Shown: positions 32,291 through 42,400, counted from the stretch's first letter. The stretch is 64,000 bases of DNA from Prorocentrum cordatum (GCA_963575745.1 CAUYUJ010020170.1:1280325-1344324); one strand, 5' to 3'. The notes: generated by a model from the letters alone, not told the origin. Program-made: numbers and translations.

Positions 32291-32562
32291 TGATGTTCTG
32301 CCCCTGCTGCCTCGCTCCTTCGCCACCTCCTCCTCCTCCTCCTCCTCCTCCGCAGCCTCCTCGTCCTCCTCCTCCTCCTCGCCCCTCTCCTCATCATAAT
32401 CATCACCATCAGCAGAAGCAGCAGCAGCAGCAGCAGCATCAGCATCGGCATCAGCAGCAGCATCCGCAGCATCAGCATCATCATCATCATCATCATCAGC
32501 GTCATCATCATCATCATCATCAGCTTGGTCATCATCATCCTCATCATCGTCGTCATTATCTT

Positions 32563-32593
<31 letters not shown>

Positions 32594-32604
32594 ATTACCA
32601 TCAG

Positions 32605-32674
<70 letters not shown>

Positions 32675-33425
32675 GTTATCATCGCCAGCATCATCAGCAG
32701 CATCATCACCACCGGCATCATCATCAGCATCACCATCACCATCAGAATCAGAACCATCACCATCGTTATCATCGTCATCACCATCAGAATCAGAACCATC
32801 ACCATCACCATCAGCAGCAGCAGCATCCGCATCGGCATCAGCAGCATCAGCATTACCATCAGCATCATCATCGTCATCATCATCACCATCACCAGCATCA
32901 TCGGCATCGTCGTTATGATCTGCATCATTATCAGCATCATCAGCAGCAGCATCATCACCACCATCATCAGTTTCATCATCGCCAGCATCATCATAATCAT
33001 CAGCATACTCACAATCATCATCATCAGCATCATCATCACCATCATCATCAACATCATAAGCATCGTCGTCGTCAACATCAGCATCAGCATCAGCAGCCGC
33101 AGCAGCAGCAGCAGCAGCATCATCATCGTCATCATCGTCATCGTCATTATCAGCATCGTCATCATCATCAGCATACTCATCATCATCATCACCACCATCA
33201 TCAGCAGCATCATCAGCAGCATCTCCAATATCATCATCGGCATCAGCATCAGCAGCATCGTCATACGCATCATCAGCATCGCCACAAGCATCGCCACCAC
33301 AACCACCATAACCGTCATTATCAGCATCATCATCACCACCATCATCATGATCAGCATCATCACCACCATCATCATGATCAGCATCATAAGCATCAGCATC
33401 AGCAGCAGCATCAGCATCAGCATCA
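32291..33425. repeat. CAT/CAG triplet array, about 1.1 kb
   Basis: After CTC-rich sequence, from about 32390 it is nearly all CAT, CAG, CAC and CGT triplets. Sub-blocks repeat (for example ACCATCAGAATCAGAACCAT near 32740 and 32786). ORFs of 450-600 codons on both strands (poly-His, poly-Ile, poly-Met, poly-Asp/Ala) are products of this array. Confidence 0.95.
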
Positions 33426-33725
33426 TCCCCCTCCTGGGGACGCACCCTCTACCCGCCCCGTGCAGGCTTCTCTGTGCAGCCCCGTGCAGGCTTCGTACTT
33501 CCACACTGCAGGGCGTGGCCCCTGCTTGGCGGCCCCCTGCCCATGCGGCCTCCGGCAGCCCGCGCCGAGCCGCGCGCTCCGCCGGCCAGCCGCGCGTGGA
33601 CCACTCGCCTCTCGCCTACTGCTCGCTCGCTCGTTCGCTCCCCTGCCCCCTCTCCCGCTTCCCGCCCCCCCGCCCCGCTCCCCCTCCTCCGCATACTCCT
33701 CCTCCCCGTACTCCTCCTCCCCTTC

Positions 33726-33826
33726 TTTTGGATTCCCTTCGGGGATCATCCGTTAAAATTGTAACGATACAGAGAAGACTAGCATGGCCCCTGCGCAAGG
33801 ATGACACGCACAAATCGAGAAGTGTA
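33726..33826 (+). ncRNA. U6: U6 spliceosomal snRNA copy, probably retro-inserted
   Basis: A 5' stem-loop (GATTCCCTTCGGGGATC) is followed by the conserved core: ACAGAGA at 33769-33775, which pairs with the 5' splice site, the AGC triad at 33781-33783, and GGCCCCTGCGCAAGGATGAC with ACGC after it. Compared with the conserved eukaryotic U6 core there are changes near TTGTAACG and GACTAGC. The 3' end runs into TATACTCC with no T-run, so a Pol III terminator is missing. A 17-base direct repeat (TACTCCTCCTCCCCTTC) flanks it exactly, at 33709-33725 and 33827-33843. That is what a retroposed snRNA with target-site duplication looks like. The CTCC-rich surroundings also contain TACTCCTCCTCCCC at 33693, so chance or local duplication cannot be excluded. 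Confidence 0.85.
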
Positions 33827-33859
33827 TACTCCTCCTCCCCTTCCTCCGATGAGGCGTGG

Positions 33860-34240
33860 TGCCTGCGAACCTCCTGTCGCTCAGCACTCGCCTCAGTTTC
33901 CCCCCCCCCCCCTCCCGCCTCGTCCCTGCCGCACGTGCCCGCAAACTGCTTTGGCCGCGGCTGGACCGCCTGCGCCTTTTCACGACCTCCTCGAGAACTG
34001 GGGCATGGGGAGGCGGGGGCATCGCCAACGAAAACTCCCGCCCTGCCCCCGCCGCTCGGCCGCGCGGCCCCTGCCAGATCGCCCGCCGCCCACCCACCCC
34101 TCCCCTGGGCGGACAATGTGGCAACCTGGGGTCGGTTTTTGGCAGATTGTGAGAGATTTGACCCTTCGTTTTGAGAGCCCAGATTTCTATTCCCTGCAGC
34201 CGATCATGGCGCGCGTCATGGTGCAATTCTCAGGGCTGTA
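33860..34240. other. No gene assigned
   Basis: GC-rich sequence with C- and G-runs. Short open frames on both strands have no recognisable product. Confidence 0.35.
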
Positions 34241-34359
34241 GCTGCAGCACAGCTCTCGAAAATTAGGAGCACCCCCCCGACCACCAGTGGCTCGGCGTTC
34301 CGCCGCGCGGCGCGCGGTGCCCTCCGCCGCCCGGCGCCCCGCGACGCCGCGACCGCACG

Positions 34360-34502
34360 GAAGAGTGGCCCCTCGCCGGAGTGAGCTCCTGGCGCGGGCC
34401 CACCGGGCCACCTGTCAGCCACGCGCATTACGTAAGAGTGGCCCCTCGCCGGAGTGACCTTCTGGTGCGGGCCCACCGGGCCACCTGTCAGCCACGCGCA
34501 GC
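34360..34502 (+). repeat. ~70-bp tandem repeat G
   Basis: Two adjacent copies of AAGAGTGGCCCCTCGCCGGA, GTGAnCTnCTGG, GGGCCCACCGGGCCACCTGT and CAGCCACGCGCA. A single related piece (GAAGAGTGGCCCTTCGCCGG) lies at 51632. Confidence 0.85.
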
Positions 34503-34524
34503 AGAGGGGTAAGAGGGAGGGGGA

Positions 34525-34632
34525 CGGTTTCTTAGAAGCACCCTGCTTCTCAGAAGGCGCGGGCCTTGTCCATAGATGTAAGGCCGCCGCCGTCTAAGAA
34601 GCGGCTTGCCTCTAAGAACTTCCCCCCTCCTC
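34525..34632. mobile_element. Foldback element family F, copy at 34.5 kb
   Basis: CTTAGAAGCACCCTGCTTCT, TAGATGTAAGGCCGCCGCCG, CTAAGAAGCGGCTTGCCTCT: close to the copy at 25010-25130. Confidence 0.6.
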
Positions 34633-34872
34633 CTGCCCCCGTGCGTGCGTGGCTGACACTGGTTGCCAAATGTCCGACACGAAAGCACTGCAGCGATGCG
34701 AACCGATTGATTCGCTGTGATGTTGGGGCCGACGCTGTTCGCTCGTTGGCGGGTCAGACTCGCAGTCTGGTGGCTCCCGGAAGGAATCAGGACCAGCGAA
34801 GCTGTCTCACGTCCGTCCTTGTCTCTCCCCGCACTCCTCAGTCCCCCCTCTCCGCGGCGCGCCTGGGGGGGG

Positions 34873-34995
34873 GAAGTGAGAGGGGGCGGGCCTTCTCGGA
34901 AGGCTTGGAAGTCCCCCAGCCTTCTGAGAAGGGCTTCCGAGAAGCCCCGCCGCTGTCTGAGAGCGCCTTCTCCCTCTCGCTTCCCCCCTCGCCCG
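34873..34995. mobile_element. Foldback element family F, copy at 34.9 kb
   Basis: Left end GAAGTGAGAGGGGGCGGGCC and right end GCGCCTTCTCCCTCTCGCTT mirror each other. Internal CTTCTCGGAAGG and CTTCTGAGAAGG recur. The ends match the element in the PUF intron at 16571-16728. Confidence 0.65.
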
Positions 34996-35059
34996 CGGCC
35001 GACCTTCCCTGCAGCCGAGACTGATGAGCAGGTCGACCCTGCCAAATCACGGGTACCCT

Positions 35060-35505
35060 CGTGTCCTGAGCTTCGCCACCCATGCATTCCTACATTCCTA
35101 TGACAATGTGGCCCTCGGAAGGGTCTTGTGACCGCCCTCGGAAGGGTCTTGTGACCTCTCGCGTGTCCTCTCCAATCAGCCCCGACTGTATCCCATCTCC
35201 TCCCTCCCCGTCCTCATCTGCCCCCGCCTCTCTGCTCCCTGCCCGAGCGCAGGGGTCGCCAGCAAAAGCGATGCGTTCTACCCAGAAACGCCATCTAGAT
35301 TGCCGAGGTTTAGCACAGCCCGTACACATTGTTCAGTTATATTTCTTCGAAAGTTCTTTGATTGTTTGAGGTGCCAAGATCCTTTCATTCCCTACCTAGG
35401 CTCTGCCTAGAGGGTTCTTACTCTCTTAGCTTAAAGGGGCCAAGCAGTGTTCCCCGCCCCGGGTGGTTCCCCCAGTATCCACCCCGCGGTTCCCCCAGCT
35501 GCGCC
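35060..35505. other. No gene seen
   Basis: GGAAGGGTCTTGTGACC repeats at 35116 and 35137. The rest is unique-looking sequence leading into the pentamer array. Confidence 0.4.
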
Positions 35506-35507
35506 CC

Positions 35508-36300
35508 CTTAGCTTAGCTGGGCTTACCTCATCTTAGCTTAGCCTAGCTCAACTTAGCTTAGCTTAGCTTCATCTTAGCTTCGCGTAGCTGTAGCTTAGC
35601 TTAGCTTAGTTTAGCTCAACTTAGCTTAGCCCAGCTCAGCTTAGCTTAGTTTAACGCAGCGCAGCATTAGCATAGCACAGCATAGTATAGCATATCATAG
35701 CATAATATAGCATAACATAGCGCAGTATAACATAGCGCAGCATAGCATGTAATAGCATAGCATAGCGCAGCATAGCATAGCATACCATAGCATATCTTAG
35801 CATAGCACAGCGCAGCATAGCATAGCATAACATAGCATATCATCGCATCGTATAACGCAGCATGGCATAGCATAGCATAGCGCAGCATGGCATCGTATAT
35901 CATAGCATAGCATGGCGCAGCATTTCATAGCATAGCATAGCGCAACATAACATGTCATTGCATAGCCTAGCATAGTATATCATAGCGCAGCATAGCATAG
36001 CATGGCATAGCATGGCATAGCATAGCGCAGCATAGCATAGCATAGCATAGCACAGCGCAGCATAGCATAGCATAGCCTAGCGTAGCATAGCGCAGCCTAG
36101 CATACCCTACCCTAGCATAGCCTGGCATAGCGTAGCATAGCGCAGCATTGCGCTGCATAGCATAGCAAATCATAGCATAACATAGTATAGCATAGCATCA
36201 ACGCAAAGGCAAAGCAACAGCAGCAACAGCAAATCAAAGCACAAGCAACGCAAAGCAAATCAAAGCAAAAGCAAAAGCAAAAGCAAAGCACAGCAAACTC
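35508..36300. repeat. Pentamer array (AGCTT, then AGCAT, then GCAAA)
   Basis: About 790 bases of pentanucleotides that change along the array: TTAGC/AGCTT at 35510-35650, CATAG with CGCAG interspersed at 35650-36200, and GCAAA at 36200-36300. Minus-strand ORFs of Met/Leu/Cys/Tyr/Ala repeats are artefacts. Confidence 0.95.
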
Positions 36301-36991
36301 CTAGGTAGGGTCGCTCTGGGATATTTCTAATTGTTCTATCCTGGGCCTCTTCCTGGCCACTAGGGGGCCAGGAACAATTAGAAACGAGCACAAAGATATG
36401 AGCACGATTAGAAATGAACGACGTGTAGGTTTCAACCCACCCCGAGCTGAGCAGACGCGCGATCTCCACGAGCCCGACCCCGATCCCGATCCTCTGCTCC
36501 CTCGTTCAGCCGTTGCCCTCCCGCTCCCTCCCTCTTCCGCCCCGTTCCCATCTCGGGTGTTCCCCCCCTGCCTGCCCTCGCCATCATCCCCCTCCTTGCC
36601 CTCCCAGCAGTGGCGCCCTCGAGGGCGCGAAGTTGCTCGCGCTTCGCGCCTCGCGCTTCGGCTCCGCTTTCTCGTCCTCCTCTCCTCCCCCTCGGGGGCG
36701 GCCCGAGAGCGCGAAGCTGGGCGCCCGTGTCCCGGGGGCCTGACCCATCTCCCCCCCCCCTTCTGCGACGCCGCGACGGCGGTGGCGACGACGGAGACCG
36801 CGAGGACACGACGCCAGCCCCAGACATGCTCCGATCTGCTTCCCTCGATGCGCGGGCCCCCTCCCCCGGGTGCAGCCCTGCCCTCCCGGACCCATGCCTG
36901 CTGGCCATCTCTGGGGCCCTGCCACGGGCCCCGGTGGCCCTCTTCGGGGCCGGGCCACGGGCCTCGGGGCAACCTCGCCCGGGGCTGCCAG
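36301..36991. other. Region upstream of the SUI1 gene, exons not resolved
   Basis: CCAGGAACAATTAGAAA and TAATTGTTC form a short inverted repeat near 36335-36385. GC-rich frames such as DREDTTPAPDMLRSASLDAR (36800-36860) could be an upstream exon, but none connects in frame to the SUI1 exons. The start of that gene is not identified. Confidence 0.3.
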
Positions 36992-37722
36992 AACGGCCGC
37001 GTCGAAGCGTTGGGGACGACCAGCGGCGGCGACGGCGACGCTGGCGAAGAGGCCCGCAGGCGAGCGCGTGACCCCTCCCGCCCACCGCGGCGCGGCGCGC
37101 CCCCAAGCCCCCCCCCCCCCATCCTCGATCCTCCTCTCCCCCCCCTCCTCGATCCCCCTTCCCCCCTCCTCGATCCCCCCCCTCCTCCTCTCCCCCCCTC
37201 GATCCCCCCTCCTCGATTCCCCCCCCTCCTCCCCCTCCTCGATTCCCCCCTGGGTCCTCGATCTCTCTTTCTCCCTCCCTCTTTCCCCCACTCACCGCGG
37301 CGCCACTACGGGGCGGGGAGCGCCCCCGGCAGGCAAGCGCGTGACCATCGTGGCGGGCGTCTGCGGCAACGCCCGCGCCCTCTGCACCGCGCTCACCACG
37401 CTGCTCGGCACCGGCGGCACGGTGCACCCGCGCGGGGCGCAGAGGGCCGACGTGGAGGTGCAGGGCGAGCAGGTGTCGAGGAGCAGAAAACGGCATCAAC
37501 ACAAACTTGTGGCGCTCCGCGCGGGTTCCTTGGATCGGCGCTGGGCCCCCCTGGCGGCGCCTCCAGCGCCGCCCCTGGCGCGCTCCGCGCGCCAGGGAGG
37601 GGGGCCCAGCGCGAATCCGAGAAATCCGCTCGGAAATCCAAAAGTTTGTTTATGCCGTTGTTTATTCCTCTGAGGTGGAGCGCGTGGGGAAGGCCCAGCA
37701 AGGGGTTCCGCATCGATTCTAG
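36992..37722 (+). CDS. SUI1-domain (eIF1/DENR-type) protein, 3' exons
   Basis: SUI1 domains act at the 40S ribosomal P-site in start-codon selection (eIF1) or reinitiation (DENR, eIF2D). The exon 37333-37472 encodes KRVTIVAGV, ALCTALTTLLGTGGTVHPRG and ADVEVQGEQ, matching the SUI1 pattern of K-VT-V-G, helix, GG-V, then hydrophobic-QG-[DE]-Q. The last exon 37675-37722 gives VERVGKAQQGVPHRF and stop. The intron between (37473-37674) is one complete foldback element. An upstream intron (37060-37332) has a GC donor with GCAGGCGAGCGCGTGACC at one end and GCAGGCAAGCGCGTGACC at the other. The exon before it (36992-37059) is read as TAASKRWGRP... in frame but is uncertain. N-terminus not found. Confidence 0.65.
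37473..37674 (+). mobile_element. Introner: intact family A foldback element equal to an intron
   Basis: The 202-bp intron is the element. Its left end GAGGAGCAGAAAACGGCATC mirrors the right end, whose complement is CTCAGAGGAATAAACAACGG. Arms with CGCTCCGCGCGGGTT and GATCGGCGCTGGGCC pair with the right half. An inner perfect hairpin CCTGGCGCGC TCCG CGCGCCAGG lies in the middle. AGGTG stands at both exon borders (CAG|GTG and GAG|GTG), as a target-site duplication would. Removing it joins ...VEVQGEQ to VERVGKAQQG in frame. Confidence 0.8.
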
Positions 37723-37742
37723 ATCCTCCTCGAGCGTCGGTG

Positions 37743-37958
37743 TGTCGCCGCGCCGCTTGTTCCGACGCGCGGCCTTCCGTCTTGGGGAGGGCTCCTCGGC
37801 CACCAGGGCAAATTCCGCCTCGGGCGCAGGGCTTGCCGTGGGGTTTGCCGCGGTGCCGGCGTCGTCTACTGGGGCGCGGGACGCAGGACTTGCCGCGGTT
37901 CTGCCGTGGTGTCAGCGTCGTCCATTGGGGCGAGTCGAGAACAAGCGGCGCGGCGACA
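37743..37958. mobile_element. Element D with perfect 20-bp terminal inverted repeats
   Basis: TGTCGCCGCGCCGCTTGTTC (37743-37762) and its exact complement GAACAAGCGGCGCGGCGACA (37939-37958) bound 216 bp. Outside lie near-identical direct repeats, GATCCTCCTCGAGCGTCGG at the left and GATCCTCCTCGATCGTCGA at the right. The inside has a diverged tandem repeat around TTGCCGCGGT. No ORF is inside, so it would be non-autonomous. Confidence 0.7.
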
Positions 37959-38029
37959 GATCCTCCTCGATCGTCGATGTCCTCGATCCCAGACGTCCAG
38001 CAGCGTATTGAACAAATCAAGGCGGCGGT

Positions 38030-38168
38030 TTTCACCCGTTTTCGGCCCACGGGGGCCTTCCTTGGGCCCTGGTATCGCCAAAAATGTGTTCGGGGCCGAA
38101 AAACCGGCCCTGGGGAAGGGGCTGGGGCTTGCGGACCCCGTGTTTAAATCCAAGACATTGGATCTCTC
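38030..38168 (+). repeat. Dispersed repeat B, copy 3
   Basis: TTGGGCCCTGGTATCGCCAA, GGGGCCGAAAAACCGGCCCT, GGGGAAGGGGCTGGGG, CCAAGACATTGGATCTCTC: same order as the copies at 27.6 and 55.1 kb. Confidence 0.7.
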
Positions 38169-38230
38169 TCTGGGGTCCTCCTCGACCCTCGACCCTCCTC
38201 CATCGCGACCGCCCGTCGTGACCGCCGAAG

Positions 38231-38718
38231 GCCCTGTCGCAGTTGGGTTGCTTGCGCGGGCTGGCCGGCGAGAAGGCTGGCGGCGCGGTGGCATTGGTGG
38301 CGGAGCGGGACTGCGGCTACGACGAGTTCCTCCGCCGCACCGAGCCCCGCAGCAAGGCCCGGCACGCCAAGGCTCTGGAAGGATCGAAAGGGGCACGGAG
38401 AGAGTGGTGGCGAAGACCAGCAGCAGTTACCGCCCACCTTGAGCAAGACTCGCTGTCGGTGTCGCCACGGATTTGGTGCTGTTGGGGCAGAGAGTGGCCT
38501 GCTCAACAGCGGCCGCTGTCGGTCTTGGACAGTATTCGTTGTTGAGCATCGTTCCAGTTGTTTCCGTACCGCTCTCGAGCGTGCGAAAAGGCGCAGGGGC
38601 CAGACGCCAAGCTCCCGGAGCCGCCAGAGGACGCCCCGTGCCGCAAGTGGCACGGCTTCTGGCTCTACTGCACCGGCGCATGCGAGCAGGTGGTCGACGA
38701 TGGCGTGTGGCTGGAGGC
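38231..38718 (+). CDS. Two exons of an unrecognised protein
   Basis: Exon a (38231 to about 38380) follows an AG acceptor and encodes ALSQLGCLRGLAGEKAGGAV, ALVAERDCGYDEFLRRTEPR and SKARHAKALE. Exon b (38591 to about 38718) encodes AQGPDAKLPEPPEDAPCRKW and HGFWLYCTGACEQVVDDGVW followed by LEA. Both have G/C third positions and normal protein composition, and the second has four cysteines. No family is recognised. The intron between is a family C element. Its 5' border is unclear: the natural GA donor after CTGGAAG would shift frame by one relative to exon b, so either the donor is unusual or there is an indel. Neither gene end was found; downstream sequence is TA-rich microsatellite. Confidence 0.45.
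38381..38590. mobile_element. Dispersed element family C, copy 2, filling an intron
   Basis: CGCTGTCGGTGTCGCCACGG, CAACAGCGGCCGCTGTCGGT, then TTGGACAGTATTCGTTGTTG. It matches 14878-15072. The left end GGCACGGAGAGAG and the right end TTTCCGTACCGCTCTCGAGC are roughly inverted. Confidence 0.65.
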
Positions 38719-38734
38719 TCCGCCACACTATATC

Positions 38735-38832
38735 AATAAACATATCCATCTATATATAGATATATATATATATACACATACATACATATATACACATATT
38801 TGTATACATGCATATATTCACATGTACAAGAC
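38735..38832. repeat. TA/TACA microsatellite
   Basis: ATATAT and ATACAT runs. Confidence 0.9.
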
Positions 38833-39265
38833 TGCATTGGCGCTTCTCGCCATGCGCTTTGTTCCAGACCCTTCCCGGCAAAGAAATAAAGCATCGCTTG
38901 CTTCACCGGGGGGGACCTCGAAGCCTGGACGGGCGACTGGCTCATTTCTCTTATATCCCTAGTGCCTGCTGACACGGCGTTCACCCGATGCGCTTGCACG
39001 CTTGTGCGCAGGAATGGGGGAGGAATGAGGGTTTTTCACGCGCGAAGGTCCTTTGAGGAAGTGAGTTCCGAACACATCGATATTTGGTGGCTTCCTGAAT
39101 GCCTGGAGGGCTCCAGGGACTCAGGAAATCTTCGATCGTCGAACTTCGAATCTAGATCCATGGCCATAGCCTGTCTCTCTCAATCGAGGAAATTATACCT
39201 CGAGCCTCAAGCGCGGAACCAAGATCGTCGGGTCAGCTCGATTTACTTCGTAGGAAAACGCCGTT
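38833..39265. other. No gene seen
   Basis: Unique-looking sequence with AAATAAAGC near 38884 and short palindromes such as CTTCGATCGTCGAACTTCGA near 39130. Confidence 0.35.
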
Positions 39266-40480
39266 TGGGCGTTTTCTGGCGTTTTGGGGGGCCGTCCTGT
39301 GGCCCTCTTGGGCCGTTCCGGGGCCTTCATAGGGCCGTTTTGGGGAGCTCCTCCAGAGGTCTTCTGAACCCATCTAGGGCCCTCTTGGGGGCATCCAATG
39401 GCCGTCCTGGGGGTCTCCCATGGCTTTCGTGGGTCTCTCTTGGGAGCCTTCTGGGGGCATCTTGGGCCTCTTGCGGGCAGTCTCGGTGCTCTACGGGGCA
39501 GTCTTGGGGCCCCCCTGGGCCGTCTTCAAGCCCTCTGGAGGGCCTCTTGGGCCGTCTTGGGGCGATATCGGGGGCCCATCGGGCCGTCATGGACGCTGCG
39601 AAATCCCAAACAGTTTATACATTTTCCTTAGGGATTTTGGCCCTTCTGATCGCCTTGAGTCTGCTCGCAAGGCCGGGCAAGGCGCCCTGGAAGGCCCGGA
39701 AGGGCCAGCGGACTTTTTTCCAAGGGCGTCCAGGGGGCCGTTGAGACGTCCGAAAGGGCGTCCAGGCGTCTTTGGGGGGGGGGTCTGGTTTAGGGAAGGG
39801 GGTGGGGGGGGTCCGGGTAATAGAAATATAGGAATAGGAACAAGGGTATTCGGTTCGGCCCATCCCGCCACTGTGCTTGGGTTGTGGGTCAGGCCTCTTG
39901 TGGCCGAGACCTCGAAATGTCCGCTCGGGCTCCCCATCTGGGCCCTTTCTTGAGGCCGTCTTTGGGCACCTGTTGGGCCGTCTTGGGCGCCTTTTGGGCC
40001 GTCTTGGAGCCTTTTTGGGTCGTCTTGGGGCCCTGTTTGGGGCCTCGGGAGCCGTTTTGGGGCGATCTTGGGGGCCTCGTGGGCCGTCGTGGAGCGTCGG
40101 GGAGCCGAAAAGGCGAGAACGCCAAAACCTGTCAAAGGAACGTCCGGGTAATCAAGGATCCGTGCTTCTTGGAGCCCTCATGGTGGGCCTCTTGGAGGCC
40201 TTTGGGCGTCTTGGAGGCCTCTTGGGCCATCTTAGGGCCATCTTGGGCGTCTTGGACCGATCGTTCGGCGACTCGGGGCCCTCTTGGAACGTCTTGAGGG
40301 CCTCTTGGGGCCCTCTGGGCCTAATTATCTTGCGGCCCTCTTGGGCCCGAAAGACTTACACGAGAAGACGCGACAAGCCCCAGACGAGACGCGACAAGAC
40401 CCGAGAGATTTGAGAATTCGGAGTCTCGGCCCCTGGAAGACTCCTCAAAGTGAGGATTGAGGCTTCGACGATTGGGCCCA
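39266..40480 (+). repeat. Composite decamer array, block 4
   Basis: GGCCTCTTGG/GGCCGTCTTGG decamers with A-rich spacers at about 39595-39650 and 40095-40165 (GAACGCCAAAACCTGTCAAA). The piece at 39840-39910 (TTCGGCCCATCCCGCC, TTGGGTTGTGGGTC) matches 6127-6165 in block 1. Confidence 0.8.
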
Positions 40481-40526
40481 GGACCTGATGACACGCCCCC
40501 TGCGTGCCCAGAGGCACGGTGGCGTG

Positions 40527-40620
40527 TGTGTATGTACATATATATAAATAAATAAATAAATATATCTATATGTATACTAGAACCATCGCGCGCGCTTCGC
40601 GCGCGCTCAAGTTCTAGCCA
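40527..40620. repeat. TA-rich microsatellite
   Basis: ATATAAATAAATAAATAAAT and TATATC runs, then a GCGCGC palindrome. Confidence 0.85.
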
Positions 40621-40624
40621 GGAT

Positions 40625-40925
40625 CCTCACCATCGTCATCATCGCAATCATCACCATCGTAGTCATCGTCATGGTCGTGTTCACCATTACCATCACCAGC
40701 ACAACCATCATCATCACCACCATCATCGTCAGCATCGTCAGCACCATCGTCATCATCGTCGTCGTCATCGTTGTCCTCACTATCATCGTCGTCGTCATCA
40801 TCATCAGCATCATCATCGTCAGCATCAGCATCAGCATCATCATCATCATCATCATCTTCGTCGGCGCCGTCGTTGTGCTCGTCATCCTCATCATCAGCGT
40901 CGTCGCCGTCATCATCATCGGTCTA
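40625..40925. repeat. CAT/CGT triplet array
   Basis: CATCAT, CGTCAT and CAGCAT triplets, open in all frames. Confidence 0.9.
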
Positions 40926-41255
40926 CTCCAGTCTTCCAGCAGCCCCCATCCTCTCAAAGCTAACATGTGCACGCGTGCACGTAACCACCAATGGCAGGAG
41001 CATGAACTGGAGAGGTAACAATGGCGCAGACCGAACAGGGCCGTAGTACACACGAGGGCGCACACAGACGTATCGAATGCAACGCCATGCAGACCAATGC
41101 GAGTAGTAAAACAAACGCCAAACGTTGCAAATGCAGCGCGATTCACAGCATTATTGTTGAATTGAAATGCAATGCACATGCTACTCAATGCAGGCAGCTC
41201 AACGGAACGGATCGGAAGGAAGAAGGGGTGCATATGAAAGTGTCCGAAATCGCAT
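40926..41255. other. No gene seen
   Basis: Several short direct repeats of GCAATGC/ACGCCA type; otherwise unique-looking. Confidence 0.35.
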
Positions 41256-41840
41256 GGGGCTCGTTTCGGTGCCTGCTCGGGGGCTCTTGGGGGCCTCCCG
41301 GGGGGCTCTTGGGGGCCTTTGGGAGCCTCTAGTGGTTTCTGGGGATGCTCTTGGGGCCGAGGGCCCGTAAAGTGCGCTCGGATCCCGCGTCTGGGCCCCT
41401 TCTTGGAGCCGTGTTGGGACTCTCTTGGGCCGTCTTCGAGGCCTCTTAAGCGGTCCCGGGGCGCTCTTGGGCCGTCTTGGGGCCGTCTTGGTGGCCTCTT
41501 GGGCCGTCTTGGGGCGATCTTGGGTGCCTCTTGGCCGTCTTGGAGCGCCAGGGAGCCCAAAAGGAGAGAAAGCCAAAAACATCGAAAAACACAATGGAAA
41601 ATCAACGATTCGAGCCTCTTGGGGCCCTCTTGGAGAGCCTCTTGGAGGCCTCTTGGGGCGTCTTGGAGGCCCCTTGGGCCGTCTTGGGACCATCTTGGGC
41701 GTCTTGGAGCGATCTGGGACCGCCTCGGGGCCCTCTTGGACCATCCTGGGGGCCTCCTGGGGCCGTCTTGGAGGCCTCTTGGGTCGTCTGGAGGCTCCTT
41801 GGAGGCTCCTTGGAGGCCCCGGGGAGGGGGTATTAAAAAG
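41256..41840 (+). repeat. Composite decamer array, block 5
   Basis: GGCCTCTTGG-type decamers with an A-rich spacer at 41555-41620 (GAGAAAGCCAAAAACATCGA). Confidence 0.8.
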
Positions 41841-41904
41841 CGTTCCCCGATGGTTGCGGAGTGGGCGGCCCCGCCGGGGGAGGGGGGGGCCTATTTGTTT
41901 ATAT

Positions 41905-42400
41905 TATATATATATACGCATGCATACATACATACATACATACATACCTACATACATACATACATACATACATACATACATACACACACACACACGCGAT
42001 TATACATACAATGACATTATATTTACATATATATATATATAGAGAGAGAGACCGGGAGGCTGGGGGGGAAGGGAGAGGCAGAGATTTGCGATGATTCTGG
42101 GTTCTTCGGTGGCACCTTCAATTTTCTATTCTCGCGCACATTTGCCCATGTATATCTATATATATACTGGCCGATCTATGTAAACTTCTATTTAGTCGAT
42201 CTGTATGTTCATATATATACACACATATATATATATGTGTATATATGTAAATGTGTATATATGTTGAATCGTGTTTGGGTCTATCGATCTATCAATCGAA
42301 CTGTATAACTGTAAATATGTATATATACATATCGAAGTATCTATCGACCGACTGATCTAACTATCTATCTCCCTATCTGTCCATCTATGGTGGTGACTGG
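41905..42400. repeat. TACA/TATC microsatellites
   Basis: (CATA)n at 41925-41985, then ATATAT, ATCTATC and CTATCGATC runs. No gene. Confidence 0.85.

Noticed and set aside
31948-34174. ORFs of 450-600 codons rich in His, Ile, Met or Asp/Ala
   Set aside because: They come from the CAT/CAG triplet array, with similar ORFs on both strands.
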